This document shows, piece after piece, positions 1-10,529 of a stretch of DNA of 64,000 nucleotides. The stretch is taken from NCBI GenBank assembly GCA_022494885.1, contig JAGVSM010003736.1, positions 1 through 64,000 on the forward strand, read 5' to 3'. The position numbers and the translations under genes are program-made. Under the pieces are notes generated by a model. It saw nothing but the letters and a program-made list of their open reading frames with translations, did not search any database and was not told the DNA's origin. Position 1 is the stretch's first letter; every line of letters begins with the position of its first letter. This DNA comes from Micrasema longulum. Its lineage: Eukaryota > Arthropoda > Insecta > Trichoptera > Brachycentridae.

Positions 1-199
1 GTAAATAGCAGATTCGAATGAATTTTAATAAAAATAAACATTTTGGCATCTATGTTTAGTTTCGATCAGGTCTTAAATTTACCAATGAGTCATCGTAACC
101 GTCGTCACCAAACAAGTGTGACTTATATAATAATAATAAAACTTGATCGATATTCCTCGAATAACAATAGTATAATATGTTAATTTAAGTGCCCATACA

Positions 200-350
200 A
201 GGATATAGCGCGCCACGTCGCCACGCGGCATGTCGGCATGTCGGCACGGCGTGTCGCGACGCGCGACGGTGCGGACAGCTTGAGCGAGTGCACTTCCTGC
301 ACACAATGACACTTTAAAAAGTTCCCTCGGGCGTCGGGGAAGCTTTTTGC
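200..350. other. CpG-rich block inside the intron
   Basis: This stretch is dense in CG dinucleotides (for example cgcgccacgtcgccacgcgg) while everything around it is AT-rich. I see no convincing exon or repeat match within the window. It could be an intronic regulatory island or a transposon fragment. Confidence 0.35.
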
Positions 351-741
351 ACAAAATCGACGATTGCGATATGTGTACGTAGATATCTACTGGGAACACT
401 CCACTGCACTTAGAAACAACTGCTGCATTCGGTAAACAGCCTGAGATATGAAAGAATCCCCACGGGAACCACAACTAAATTTGCTTTTAGTGATCCTCTG
501 TAAACGTCTAGATAATTTAATCACCTTTCTTAAAAGGTTTATTTATAAGTTTTATCAAAATTTAAAAAAACATATTCTCTGCGCATGTAAATAAAAAATA
601 AATAACTTAAGAAGCAGGTTGTGATTCAGTGACAGTGAACTCCAGATCAGGAGTTGCAAAGTTTAGGGTCTTCCTCGAATTACCGTAGCTTGTTTCTGTT
701 TTCCGACCCATTTTTTAAGACGAAAAGAAAATGGCCCCATC

Positions 742-765
742 ACTACTACTACTACTACTACTACA
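742..765. repeat. (CTA)n microsatellite
   Basis: Uninterrupted trinucleotide run of cta units ending in caac. It causes the poly-Tyr and poly-Val runs in the overlapping spurious frames. Confidence 0.9.
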
Positions 766-1372
766 ACGCCATTTTTCCGCAGGCAGAAGATGGGCCTCCA
801 TACATGCCCTGCCTCAGATACATTCATGGCTTCTTCCATATTCATTCGTCCCAGGAACGTAAATCATAAACATAGAAATATTTAATTTAAAAAAAGAAGC
901 CTTTTTTTACAAACCACGCTACAATGAAATATAATTTTTAATTGTTATGCTATCACTCCGAAACAATACATATCTTAAAGATAAATTGTAAAATCCTCAT
1001 TATCTAAAGTATTGCTTATTGTCCATTTTCTATATTTGAAATAGTTTTTTAATGTCATAAAATGCCTATTGTTTTAAATTCAGCCATGCGCATTTAATAT
1101 TTTGTTCCCATATAATAAATCACGTAGTTTGGTATGAGTACACAATCGTCACATGCATTTTGATGGTAACATACAAATTGTAATATTTTGCGAACTGTTG
1201 CTGGGCTGAAATTGTCGTTAACTAATTTTACCGACAATATTTCGAGTTTGTTGTAATTTTCCGAGCGTAAATTTAGTTTCGATTCGAAACAATAAGCAAC
1301 CATAACCATGTCTCGCAACTTTATGGGAAATAAAACGTTATATTAATATATTTTTATATTGTTTTCATTCAG

Positions 1373-1847
1373 ATTACTGGAATGCCCGTGGATGTAGATG
1401 CAACTGCCAACCAGAAACCTACCAAGTGGCCCCCGACGGAATACTTGTTTCCTTCGAGTAGGAATGCTACCAGGCTGTTTGGCCAATCCAACGCAGCTGG
1501 AGGTAACGGCCCAGATAAAGAGGTTATTGGATATCCGCTCAGAGGGCAGAGGAACGTAGATGGACCTTTGATCAAAAACTCAAAGAAGGACGAATTCAAC
1601 ACTGGGCCTTCTTCAGAATTACCAAGTATGAAGAAGGGGACAGTTAAGGTGGTGGAACCAGCAGTCAAAAAGAGCAGCGGGTCTTCTCTGGTGTTGTCCA
1701 TCCAACAGCAAAGCTTCGAACAAGGGAAGATATCGCTTACCTGCAGAGCCACGGTGTTCTCGCTCTACAAGGCGCAGGCGGTTCAAGTTTTGGAGGAAGA
1801 AAGACCACAGATTGCCTCTGTTCTCTCCACGTGGGAGAGCTCTAATG
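1373..1847 (+). CDS. beat: Beaten-path (Beat) family Ig protein, internal exon
   Basis: Exon between a good acceptor (tttcattcag, ending 1372) and a strong donor (gtaagt at 1848). It is in frame from its first base, starts ITGMPVDVD and ends in phase 1 with one extra base (G). Beat proteins are neuronal immunoglobulin-domain adhesion ligands that steer motor axon defasciculation; from family knowledge they bind Side-family receptors. The C-terminal half, SSLVLSIQQQSF, EQGKISLTCRATVFSLYK and ERPQIASVL, matches the end of the second Ig domain as I know it: the F-strand Cys is in LTCRA and its partner must lie in an upstream exon. The N-terminal half is a polar linker with one N-glycosylation sequon (NAT in SSRNATRLFG). 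The first exons lie outside the window. I recognise the family but not which member. Confidence 0.7.
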
Positions 1848-1870
1848 GTAAGTCAATATAACAACATTTC

Positions 1871-1905
1871 ACACACACACATATACATATATATATATAT
1901 ACATA
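1871..1905. repeat. (AC)n/(AT)n microsatellite
   Basis: A short run of ac units passes into at units just inside the intron. Confidence 0.8.
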
Positions 1906-2230
1906 AATACTGATGTTATTTTACAATGTTTTGTTTGGACTCTGCATTGTTATTAGTTATTAGTTATTACATGTGTCAATTAACCTCCAAATGAACCCTT
2001 GGTTGTACTGATATTTTTTTTAAGTAATCTCGAACCACGCATAACATACAATTGATTTAATTATGATTATTTTTTAAATATTTTATAATTTATTATACTT
2101 TTTAATTCATAGTTTTTTTCATAAGGATTTCTCAACAAGTGATTTTATTAATAATAATGAATTCGCAATTGTAAATTTGATTTATGTTTTTTATTTTTAT
2201 TTATGAAAACAGTAAGAAAAATATTTATCA

Positions 2231-2380
2231 TCGGGTTGTGGTCCCAAACTCACGGACCAAAGTTCCTTTGTTCAAATCCCACTTTACCCCAACTTGATTC
2301 CATTTTCTAATAGTGAGTTATTTACAACTCGTTGAAAATGGCCCTCAAAATTAAATATTTGGGTAAATCATAAAAAAAGA
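2231..2380 (+). mobile_element. tRNA-derived SINE, family S1
   Basis: Head resembles a tRNA promoter: an A-box region near gggttgtggtcc and a B-box-like ttcaaatccc. It is followed by a conserved body (aatagtgagttatttacaac, gttgaaaatggccctcaaaa) and the end gggtaaatcata. The same sequence recurs at 23905, 28391 (-), 36836 (-), 45711 and 57453 (-). Confidence 0.75.
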
Positions 2381-2598
2381 ACGATAAAAGAATGACATTT
2401 GTATTATCCAAAAAAGTTACATTAAGTGTTATTATTATTGAAAAAATATACGAAACTATTGTAATCAATCATATTTTCGAAATATCAATGGATTGTTTTC
2501 TTTACTCAATTTATATAAGGAAATAGTGTTTTTATTATAAATACGCCTGCACGTCATATATGGAATGACATGTTAAAATACACGTTTTATTGTTTCAG

Positions 2599-2666
2599 GA
2601 TGCGTTGCTGTTAATGTAACAAAGTTACTGTTTTTACCTCTTCTTCTTCATTTCCTTAATCAGTAA
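2599..2666 (+). CDS. beat: Beat-like gene, alternative terminal exon A (hydrophobic tail)
   Basis: The acceptor ttttattgtttcag ends at 2598. The exon starts in the phase left open by the exon ending at 1847 (G+GA = Gly). It encodes GCVAVNVTKLLFLPLLLHF and then LNQ before the stop at 2664-2666. The tail has a small polar stretch (SSNG), an N-glycosylation sequon (NVT) and about 13 hydrophobic residues at the very C-terminus, the usual layout of a GPI-attachment signal. The protein from this exon should be membrane-bound. Matching phase, a clean pyrimidine tract and the fitting tail support it; no transcript is available. Confidence 0.6.
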
Positions 2667-3830
2667 ACCACCCAGAGACATTCCTTTCATCCTTCTGACC
2701 GGAAGCTACATCGCGTCGTTACAGGACAGGAAATCGGATGTTAATCAGTGTGTTGATGTCCCTTATGTATGATTCTTAATTCGATGTGCTGCGAGTACAT
2801 TCTTGACAATAATTCGGTGAACAAAATCTATACTAACGTGGGCATTGAAAAATGTATATTTTGTTTTAAATTACTAATCAAATCTCTATAAATATTTAAG
2901 AAATATCGATTTCTTTTTATTTATTACTATTTTTATATGAAAAAAAATAACGACGAATCAATAAGTTTACGGTTAAAACGTTTGTATAGATTTCAAGATT
3001 TCTTTTTATTTACTATGTGATATCCATAGTGTGTTTTAAATACTTCCGTTGCCAAATTCTATCAAGTATTATTGTTGGTTAAAAATATTTAAAAAGGTTG
3101 TATAATTTATAAATACGATTTAATTGTAAAAAGAATTGGTTTTTTATATAAATATGAATGTTTTATGTAGCGTTTTTAATTTGAAATTGTCATTTATATA
3201 CGTACTGTAGTTAGATTTATATTTTTATCACAAACAAAATATATAAAACCTTCACAAATAAGGTTTTTTTTAAAATTTTTGCTTAAAGAAAACATTTGGG
3301 TTCTGATTTTGAGTTACTTTACATTATCTGAAAAGTATATGTTTTTCTGATAAATTAAATTTGCTTACCAACGTACATAAGTATTTTTAAGCTAAAAGTC
3401 TCCCTGTTTGCAAAGTGAATCATTAAAAACTTATAAGTGGATGTTTGTTAAGTAACATTTTTTCCAAAGTTGTTATATTATATTATGTAAATATTTTGTT
3501 ATGTCTAATCTCGGTGTTGTTTACTATTTTTTAATTTTAATTCATTATTTCGCCTAATTATGTACAAAGATTTATTTCTTAACATTCCTTTACATTTAAA
3601 AAAAAATACTTATGTGTTTAGGAAATAACAAGTAGTTTTAGCAAATAAAATAAATTATTGTAGTCTTAATAAATAATATCAAAATATACCAAAACATCTG
3701 TAAATACTGTCTCAAAATGTAAATAAAATAATGAAATTATTTGTAATAATTTGTGTAATGTTAGGATAAAATAATGTTGACATGCGACATTATTACGAAA
3801 ACACAATAAAAGAAATTTCATACAAAAAGT
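2667..3830 (+). other. Probable 3' UTR of terminal exon A
   Basis: AT-rich DNA without recognisable repeats, following the stop of terminal exon A. AATAAA occurs at 3644-3649 and 3805-3810. The second is followed by a GT-rich stretch (gtgctgtctttg) as expected just past a cleavage site, so the transcript probably ends near 3825. Confidence 0.45.
3805..3810 (+). promoter_or_regulatory. Candidate polyadenylation signal for exon A
   Basis: AATAAA with a GT-rich element about 20 bases downstream. It is the best-formed signal after the stop at 2666. Confidence 0.45.
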
Positions 3831-4735
3831 GCTGTCTTTGATTTTTAGATGTCCCTTATTATTTTATGGAAATATTACAAGGCAAAACATGATTTTGCTT
3901 GGAAATGAAAAAGTATCTGTTTGCCGTTTTACGAGATTTCCTTGTATTAAACGTCTCATATTTCCTTCACAATATGGCAGTTAACATTTATCAACAGAAT
4001 GATGCGGAAAATCTGAAATATCGCTTTTGCCAAACTCCTAGGAAACGCTCCGGAAAATGTACTCGCTGTTAATCAATTCCATTTTCAGATGATTTCAAGA
4101 TTTACGTATTTAAAAAAGCAACCTATTTTAAAGTAGAATAACGAAGAATGTAGGCATTGAAAAATAAATTGATTTGGCTAAATTTGATATCTGAAGAAAA
4201 ATTTATACTAAAAAAAACGGTTTATCTTCTTAGTACTTATTAAAATTGATCTTTTCTGATCCATTTATAAAAAAAATGTTTTTTTTTATTCTTTTTATAA
4301 ATTTTTTATGTATTTTAATTTAAATATTTAGTTAATAATCAAAGCGTTTGTCTGTTATGTATATTTATTTCATAATTAAAGTTTTGACTGACTACTATAA
4401 AATCTATGATAATTATTAACACGAACTTGGCATTGTGGCGAAAGTGATAAAAAAGAACGATTATTATTTATCAATCTTTTTAGCTCACACAAAACACGTG
4501 GATGATGTTGCAAACTTGACGCCGGCTCGAGTAATTTGATAATTAAAACAATAGAGAAAGTCGAAACAGTAATAATCTGCATTATTTTTGAATAAAGGCA
4601 AGTTCGTTTTACATGGCAGTGGTTTATTCATTATATTTTTACGTTTTCTTCTTGAAATGAGAATGAAAAATAAAGTACGTTATTTTTATGTGACGCTGCA
4701 GATTTCCGTGAATAAATAAATCTTTTTATTTATAG
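3831..4735 (+). other. Gap between the two alternative terminal exons
   Basis: AT-rich DNA with no repeat I recognise. It holds one short antisense open frame (4376-4582, described separately) and ends in the acceptor tctttttatttatag. Confidence 0.4.
4376..4582 (-). CDS. Small antisense ORF with signal-peptide-like start, doubtful
   Basis: 68 codons from a true ATG. The N-terminus MQIITVSTFSIVLIIKLL is hydrophobic, followed by EPASS and a basic mature part with two Cys. An AATAAA lies about ten bases past the stop. This is the layout of a small secreted peptide, but I recognise no family, and a frame of this length is expected by chance in AT-rich DNA. It lies antisense to the last intron of the Beat-like gene. 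Confidence 0.15.
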   Translation of the reverse strand: MQIITVSTFSIVLIIKLLEPASSLQHHPRVLCELKRLINNNRSFLSLSPQCQVRVNNYHRFYSSQSKL

Positions 4736-4791
4736 ATTCGGGGGGCAGCACCTACCCAAGTTCTCATCAACCGACCAGACCAGTCCAGTAA
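4736..4791 (+). CDS. beat: Beat-like gene, alternative terminal exon B (polar tail)
   Basis: A second acceptor (tctttttatttatag, ending 4735) in the same phase as terminal exon A. Joined to the exon ending at 1847 it gives Asn-Asp (AAT GAT) and then SGGSTYPSSHQPTRPVQ before the stop at 4789-4791. The tail is Ser/Thr/Pro-rich with no hydrophobic stretch, so this isoform would be secreted rather than membrane-anchored. It could instead be a chance in-phase acceptor, but the amino acid content and the nearby polyadenylation signals argue for a real alternative last exon. Confidence 0.45.
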
Positions 4792-5085
4792 AAACAAAAG
4801 AGTCATATGTGAACAAAAAACATACATTTTATTCACTTTCCGTGTAAAATAATTTAACAAGTTAAAATTATAATTATATACCTTTTCGGATAAAACATTG
4901 TTTCATAAGTAAAAACATTCATCATCAGACAAATACTTATTTTTCTTTTTCCTCCTGACTGTATATATGCCAACAAACCATCGCCCAGTAAAGTGCGATG
5001 TGAAAAACTTCTAGGCCCCGACTAAATTTGTGGGAGCACTTCGAAGGGGTGCTTCATGATTGGATGGTTCATAAGCGGTTAGAAA

Positions 5086-5101
5086 AATAAAATGTAATAA
5101 A
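5086..5101 (+). promoter_or_regulatory. Tandem polyadenylation signals for exon B
   Basis: Two AATAAA hexamers (5086-5091 and 5096-5101) are followed at about 5113 by the GT-rich stretch gttggtgtttttg. This would give exon B a 3' UTR of about 320 bases (4792 to about 5112). Confidence 0.45.
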
Positions 5102-5129
5102 GTTTACATAATGTTGGTGTTTTTGAATT

Positions 5130-5478
5130 TTGGCCAGTTATTTACCGGAAATACTCGTTAGTGGCGTCGGGAGAAGTCCTGGTATATTTATGGGGAAATA
5201 GGGTTCCGCCAATGACAAGATCGCTGACGGTGGCACACTGTATCAGATTGCTACCATTGCCATGGACTTGCCCGAGGCTATGCCTTTCCATCGTTAATGT
5301 GCCAAGTGAAGGGTCTTTTCCGACTCTTGCATTTAAGTCATCCCATTACTATCACGTAGTATCTTTGTAATAGAAATGCGATAATCACGCAAAGAGAGTC
5401 ATAGAAGGCATCCTTTACTAGCATCGGTAGCTTCTGTGGGCGCATAGAACTAAATGATAATGATCGAACTGTTAGCGG
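5130..5478 (-). pseudogene. RTE-like retrotransposon, endonuclease fragment (3' half of split copy)
   Basis: The - strand translates, across frameshifts, to an APE-type endonuclease: VKDAFYDSL, then VIVMG, then DLNARVGKDPSLGT, then DLVIGGTLFPHKYTRTSPD. The GDLNARVG motif is the catalytic GD-N region. APE endonucleases nick target DNA for target-primed reverse transcription. The upstream half of the same domain is at 8622-8890, on the far side of the LINE inserted at 5479. The fragment stops after TSPDA; its RT region is not adjacent. Frameshifts and stops show an old copy. Confidence 0.75.
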
Positions 5479-5497
5479 TTTTTTTTTTTTTTTTTTT

Positions 5498-5550
5498 TAA
5501 ATTTATTTGGAAGTTCAACAAGAATACATACAATACATACAATACATACA
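5498..5550. repeat. aatacatac tandem repeat in LINE 3' UTR
   Basis: Three to four tandem copies of a 9-10 base unit close to the poly(A) end of the Jockey-like element. Confidence 0.75.
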
Positions 5551-5785
5551 TTTTTTAAGTGAGCATAACTAACGTTCTTTACATATATTCTCAATTATAG
5601 AACTTCAACATCTTTCATAAATTATATAAAATAAGAGTGTAAATTCAATTTAAGTAATGGTAAAGATTAAGTTTAGTGAAAGGTAAAAATAAAGAAAGAT
5701 TTTTTTTTTTTAAAGAAAAGAAAAGAGAAATTAAAAACATATAAGATATAATAAAAAAGACTAAAATTAATTTACATACACAAAA

Positions 5786-8621
5786 CTAAGGATTAGGCAT
5801 TTGATCTAAGATACATCGTAATGTTTTTTTTATAACCATTTGCTCTATCATGATAAATGTCAATGTTAACTTTTTTTCCATTTTGTTATAGAGTCTTAAC
5901 ATACTTGCAAGAGGGTTAAAATGTGCCATATTGTTTGTAAAAATTGGAAGGTAAAATGTATTAGGTGATCTAAGGCGCCTACGGGGAACGTACAATGACA
6001 CACTTTGAACACAAAACACTGAATCGACATTATTGTGAATTATATTATACAAGTACATCATATCTATAATTTGTCTCCTAGTTTCTAACTTTTCAATTTT
6101 AAAATACTCCAAGCGCTCTTCATAACATTGAAGTATTCTGCCCATGTTACACTTAAACGACAAAGAACGAAGAAATTTTTTCTGTACAGTCTCAATTATA
6201 TTTTTATAAATCACATAATGAGGTGACCAAACAATACTTCCAAATTCCAACTTGCTACGTACAAGAGAATTATACAAACAAATTATTGATGCTGCATTTC
6301 TAAATGGCTTGGATATTCTGTGTATGAAGCCCAGCATTTGTAAAGATTTCTCTTTAACAATATTGAAATGATTGGAAAAAGTTAAACGTGAGTCAAATGT
6401 GATTCCAAGATCTCGGATTGTGCTTACTGAGTTGAGGTCAATATTATTAATGCTATAAGTAAAACAGTTTTGAGTTCTTTTTCTTGTAAACGTTATTTGA
6501 TAGCATTTTTTTAACATTAAGGTGCATATCATTCAGTTTACACCATTCACTTAAGGAATCAAGATCTTTTTGAAGCATTGCGTGATCATCTGTTGATTCA
6601 ATTTTACGAAATATTTTCAAGTCATCAGCATAGAAAAGATAATTACACTCTAACAGGGAGCCAAGATCGTTTATAAAAATTAAAAATAATAATGGTCCAA
6701 GATTAGAGCCCTGCGGCACACCAGATGTTACAGTTAAAGGTGATGATTCAAATTTATTTATGCATACAATATGGGTTCTGTTTTTTAAATAAGATATCAT
6801 CCAATTTAGAAGATCGCCATGTATACCGATTGCTTTCAACTTTTGTATCAATATATGGTGGTTAACTTTATCAAAGGCCTTCTGGAAATCTGTATACACA
6901 GCATCCACCTGACATTTTTTATTAAATGATGAACAAATATAGTCACAATATTCCAGAAGGTTAGAATTAATAGATCTTTTAGGAAGAAAACCGTGTTGTT
7001 TGGGACAAATTAATGGCTTAACATATTCCAGAACAACTTTATAGATTAACGATTCAAAAACTTTGGCAAAACATGAAAGAATACAAATAGGTCTGTAATT
7101 CGTGACAGACGATTTATCCCCAGATTTATGGATGGGGGTCACATTAGCAATCTTCCACAGATCAGGAAAAATACATTCATTAAGAGATTTATTAAATATC
7201 ATGTACAATGGTTTGCTTAATTCATTACTGCAGTTTTTTAAAAACATACTTGGTATCTGGTCAGGCCCTGGACCCTTATTAATATCCAAATTTTTTAGAG
7301 AAATTTTGATTACATCTTCGTTAATTTTTAAATCAGATAGGTTAAATTGGTAGTATCTATCATTTGATACTTTGGATGTATTTGATACATTCTGAACAAT
7401 GTTTGATTTACTGAAAACAGAGGCAAAATAATTCGAGAACATTTCAGCTACGGCAATTCCATCACTGGCGCGTTCATTTTCATATATCATAACTTTTGGA
7501 ATACAGTTAGTAGCACGCTGTGTTTTAGTAAATGACCAGAATACCTTCATATTGTCTACTAAGCCTTCCTCAACAGAATTAATATAAGTTCTATAGCATG
7601 TCTTTTGCAAAGCTTTGGATCTTTTTCTTAGGATGGAGAATGCCTCATAATCCAGTGGATTATTGTATTTTTTCGCCCTCGTCCGCATTTTATGTTTTTC
7701 TTTTAAAACCTTAATTAATGGTTTACTAAACCATTGTGGATAATTACAATTTGATTGACAATTTTTAAATGGGGCATGTCTATTTATTATTTCCCATAAA
7801 ATGTTGTAGAAAATCAAGACCATATCATTTGTATTATGTTCTCCAAACTTCATCTTCCAGTCTTCAGATGATATGTCTTGACGGCAGAGTTCGTAATTAC
7901 ATTTTTTAAAGTTGTATTTGAAAGTTTCGCAATTTTCATTCAATAATTGAGTATTCTCAATTTCAAATGAAATTTCGATTGCTGGATGATGCTGATCAAT
8001 TGCTACAAGACCGTCGACTGGAAAAACTTTTAAATTATTTTTATCAGAGAAAACTAGATCCAATATTCGACCATTATGATTGCATTGATAATTAAATTGA
8101 TAAACGTTACAGATACATGCAAAGTCAACCAAAATAAATGATTTTGGGCTAGTATAATTTGTATCGCCCAGAATGATGCATTGTGAATTTGATTTACGTT
8201 GAAGACATCTGTACTGAAGCTTTTGAAAGCAGCTATTATAGTTAGAGATATTTAAATTTGGAGGAATATATGCTACACAAAGATAAATACTAAAGTTTGA
8301 AGTAATATTCGATTTGATTTCCACCCAAATGTCTTCATTTTCACTTTCAAATGTTTTATTTCTATTGGACACTAGTTTTTTCGAGACTGCTATCAAAACT
8401 CCTCCACCTTGCCTTGAAGTAGAACTTGATGTTTCGCGATCTCTTCTGAAGACAGCATATCGCCGGTCAAATATTTCTTCACTAAATATTGTTGAGTTAA
8501 GCCAAGTTTCCGTCAAGCAGATTATGTCATAGTTATTATTTAAAACCTCTTGATGAAAATTTTCGGTTTTGGTCTTCATGCCTCTTGTATTTTGACAATA
8601 TATAATTAAGTATAAGTTTTG
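5786..8621 (-). pseudogene. Jockey-like ORF2: endonuclease and reverse transcriptase, one frameshift
   Basis: ORF2 polyprotein of a non-LTR element. N-terminal APE endonuclease: YCQNTRGMKTKTENFH, IICLTETWL, QGGGVLIAV, ILGDTNYTS and DQHHPAIEI. RT domain follows: GPDQIPSMFLKN, VTNYRPICILS, DAVYTDFQKAFDKVNH, SGVPQGSNLGPLLF and the catalytic YLFYADDLKIF. The C-terminal part has LEFGSIVWSPHY, typical of Jockey/CR1-group LINEs. No upstream start belongs to the element: the frame is open from the truncation point near 8621, and the ATG at 8577-8579 is internal. The only break is one extra base in an A run of seven (T run 6506-6512), after LNVKK, which moves the rest into another frame ending at 5786. 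Otherwise about 940 codons are open. Confidence 0.85.
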
Positions 8622-9200
8622 AGGGTGGCACGGATAAGGCGCTCAGAGATGGACTCCCATCTGATAAAGCATTTAGCCGCTCCCTTTGAAAACAAAATTG
8701 CTACACCTTGGCGGTGATACTGCTGTTGACCAGAGTGTGTTTTTCCAATAACATCTTCCTAGATTATTTCTAACGCGCCTCGTTCATACCGAGAATATCT
8801 TATTTATATTTGTCCGTAAAACGAGTTGCGTGGATATCTTTTTCGAGGACCTACATTGTGCGCACGTTGTATTTACCGATGCAAAGAGAAGATTTATTGG
8901 ATAGGAGTGCTTTTTTCAAATTTATTGTTTTTTTTGTGCTGCCGGTGTTCGAGGCATTTTGCGAAGGTTTAGTAATCACATAATTTTTGGAAGGTAAACT
9001 GATAAGCCCTACGCTTCTGAAGGCTGAGGTCTGCGGGCAAATACCTTGTTTTCCCCAAAATCGGCTTAACCCACTCACGTAGGCATGAGCCACATTTTGA
9101 TTTGCTTTTGTCTAATATCTCAACACCAGCTTGTCTAGCAAAGGGGCCGCTTTTGGTTGTTACTCCCGCCAGCATAGCTAGATGAAACATAAAAATACTC
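8622..9200 (-). pseudogene. RTE-like retrotransposon, 5' half of split copy
   Basis: On the - strand an RTE-like 5' region leads to IGKYNVRTM (the family start is close to IGTWNVRT). After a stop and a frameshift come IGKTHSGQQQYHRQGVAILF and SKGAAKCFIRWESISERL. These are the first blocks of the RTE endonuclease. The reading stops at LIRAT, where the Jockey-like insertion begins, and resumes at 5478 with the following blocks. The copy is inactive. Confidence 0.7.
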
Positions 9201-9299
9201 GAGCCTCTTCACCTCAACAAGGTAAAAAAGTGCAGAGGAGGATATATAATACAATGATCAAAAACATAAATATGACATTTTAAGAGATTTCATATATTA

Positions 9300-9900
9300 T
9301 TCTTTCTACATATGCTCCTAAGCGGAGCATGTGGACATCACCAGCGCTTTCAAGAGACCTAAGCGGCCTTACAAGACGGCGGTAGCCGACAGGAGTTAAA
9401 AAGAGGCAACATGGGTTAATGCCCTCCTGCGGCATGCGCAGCATGTGTTTAAGCCAGGTTTACCGCCGCAACTTTAAGGCACTCGATATAGAAGACTGCT
9501 GCGTCTGTTATCGGACTTTAGTTTTATATTATTATTTTCAAGCAAAAACTCGGAGGTTTAGTGTTTTGAACTTTGGTAAGGTGCCAAGATTCGCAGTCAT
9601 ATAGGGGTATTAGCATTATAAAAGTGTTGAATAATCAGCACTTCATGACCCACATATATAAACTAGAGTTTTAGACAGCATGCATCATGTTAAAAGTTGC
9701 TCCAGCAATTCCTAAGCGGTTGTGAACTCTTTGTGCATGCTTCCATCCTCAATTATGTAAACTCCGAAGTATTTTAAACTGTCAATTTTCTCGATCCTTT
9801 GCCCATTATTATAGAGAGGCTGATCAGGGTCAGGACAAGATTTTTTGCGCAAAAGCTGTGTTTGTTTGGTATTAATATTAAGAATTATATATGACTCATT
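9300..9900 (-). pseudogene. Non-LTR RT C-terminal remnant
   Basis: The - strand gives QRIEKIDSLKYFGVYIIEDG, typical of the RT thumb of RTE-like elements (DSFKYLG...ITEDG). Further on is FKHMLRMPQEGINPC, comparable to the family's LRWLGHVLRMP block. Stops and frameshifts interrupt it. It lies directly 5' (on this strand) of the split RTE copy, so it is the 3' end of a separate element. Confidence 0.5.
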
Positions 9901-10244
9901 TAAATTTTGTTTCTGAAATTCTAGTCTAGTCTAAAAATAAATATCTTGTCTTGCTAAAAGATTGGGTTGAAATAGATGCGTAAGCAAGAAATAGTAAAAA
10001 GGGTCATATAGCCACAAAATTTTAAGAGTTTATAATTTTTTTCTCTAATTGTGTCGAATTACAAACTTTCTTACGTGACGGGATAAATTATAAAAATAGC
10101 AATGTGCCCCGAATAAAACAGCTAATACAGGTTGATACTGGAAGAAATCAAACGAATAATTGACCCTTTGCATTATTCGTGTTCTACTTGATAATAAATT
10201 ACAAGTTGGTCTTAAGTATAATACAATTTATGAAGCAAGGAATA

Positions 10245-10480
10245 TGTCTTTAAGTTGCTAAACTGGGAAGATAGAGGCCTAAATATTGACGATGAGAGAC
10301 TTTACCACCTCAGATTTGCAGACGAGATTGTCTCGATTTTCGAGAGCGTGGATGATGACTGGGATGATTGATGATTTGAAAGTGAAATCTGCTAAAATTT
10401 GACTTAAAACTATTTCAGAAAAACGAAAATAATGACAAATATCCCATCAAGAGATACAACTTTTTTAAGAGTGGGAGATT
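10245..10480 (+). pseudogene. RTE-like RT fragment (+ strand), upstream part
   Basis: Reads FKLLNWEDRGLNIDDERL, then YHLRFADEIVSIFES and, after stops, FRKTKIMTN. This is the RT catalytic region of an RTE element, with FADD changed to FADE, so it is catalytically dead. The C-terminal part of what may be the same element resumes near 12740. Confidence 0.65.
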
Positions 10481-10529
10481 TATTTAAAATTTACCTTGCT
10501 TATTATGTACAAGGTTTATAGTTAAAAAT

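Larger units (their letters stand above)
1..1372 (+). other. Intron upstream of the Beat-like exon
   Basis: Non-coding sequence ending in a pyrimidine-rich acceptor (AG at 1371-1372), read as the 3' part of an intron of the gene that continues at 1373. It holds a CpG-rich block near 200-350, a (CTA)n microsatellite near 742-765, and otherwise AT-rich DNA. Open frames here show no recognisable protein. Confidence 0.6.
1848..2598 (+). other. Intron between Beat-like exon and terminal exon A
   Basis: Begins gtaagt and ends ttgtttcag. It contains an AC/AT microsatellite near 1871-1905 and a tRNA-derived SINE at 2231-2380. Confidence 0.55.
5479..8621 (-). mobile_element. Jockey-like non-LTR retrotransposon, 5'-truncated
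   Basis: A single LINE insertion read on the - strand. It starts inside the ORF2 endonuclease, runs through RT to a 3' UTR with a tandem aatacatac repeat, and ends in a 20-base poly(A) (T run at 5479-5498 on the + strand). Loss of ORF1 and the 5' UTR is the usual 5' truncation. It interrupts an RTE-like endonuclease whose two parts flank it exactly. It is close to intact, so it is one of the youngest insertions here. Confidence 0.85.

Noticed and set aside
79..474. 131-codon frame on the - strand over the CpG-rich block
   Set aside because: Length is due to low stop frequency in GC-rich DNA. Content shows no domain and it ends in low-complexity Tyr-rich sequence.
654..869. Overlapping frames around the (CTA)n run
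   Set aside because: Poly-Tyr and poly-Val runs come from the microsatellite.
1369..1752. 127-codon frame antisense to the Beat-like exon
   Set aside because: Shadow of the real exon; the + strand has splice sites and family motifs.
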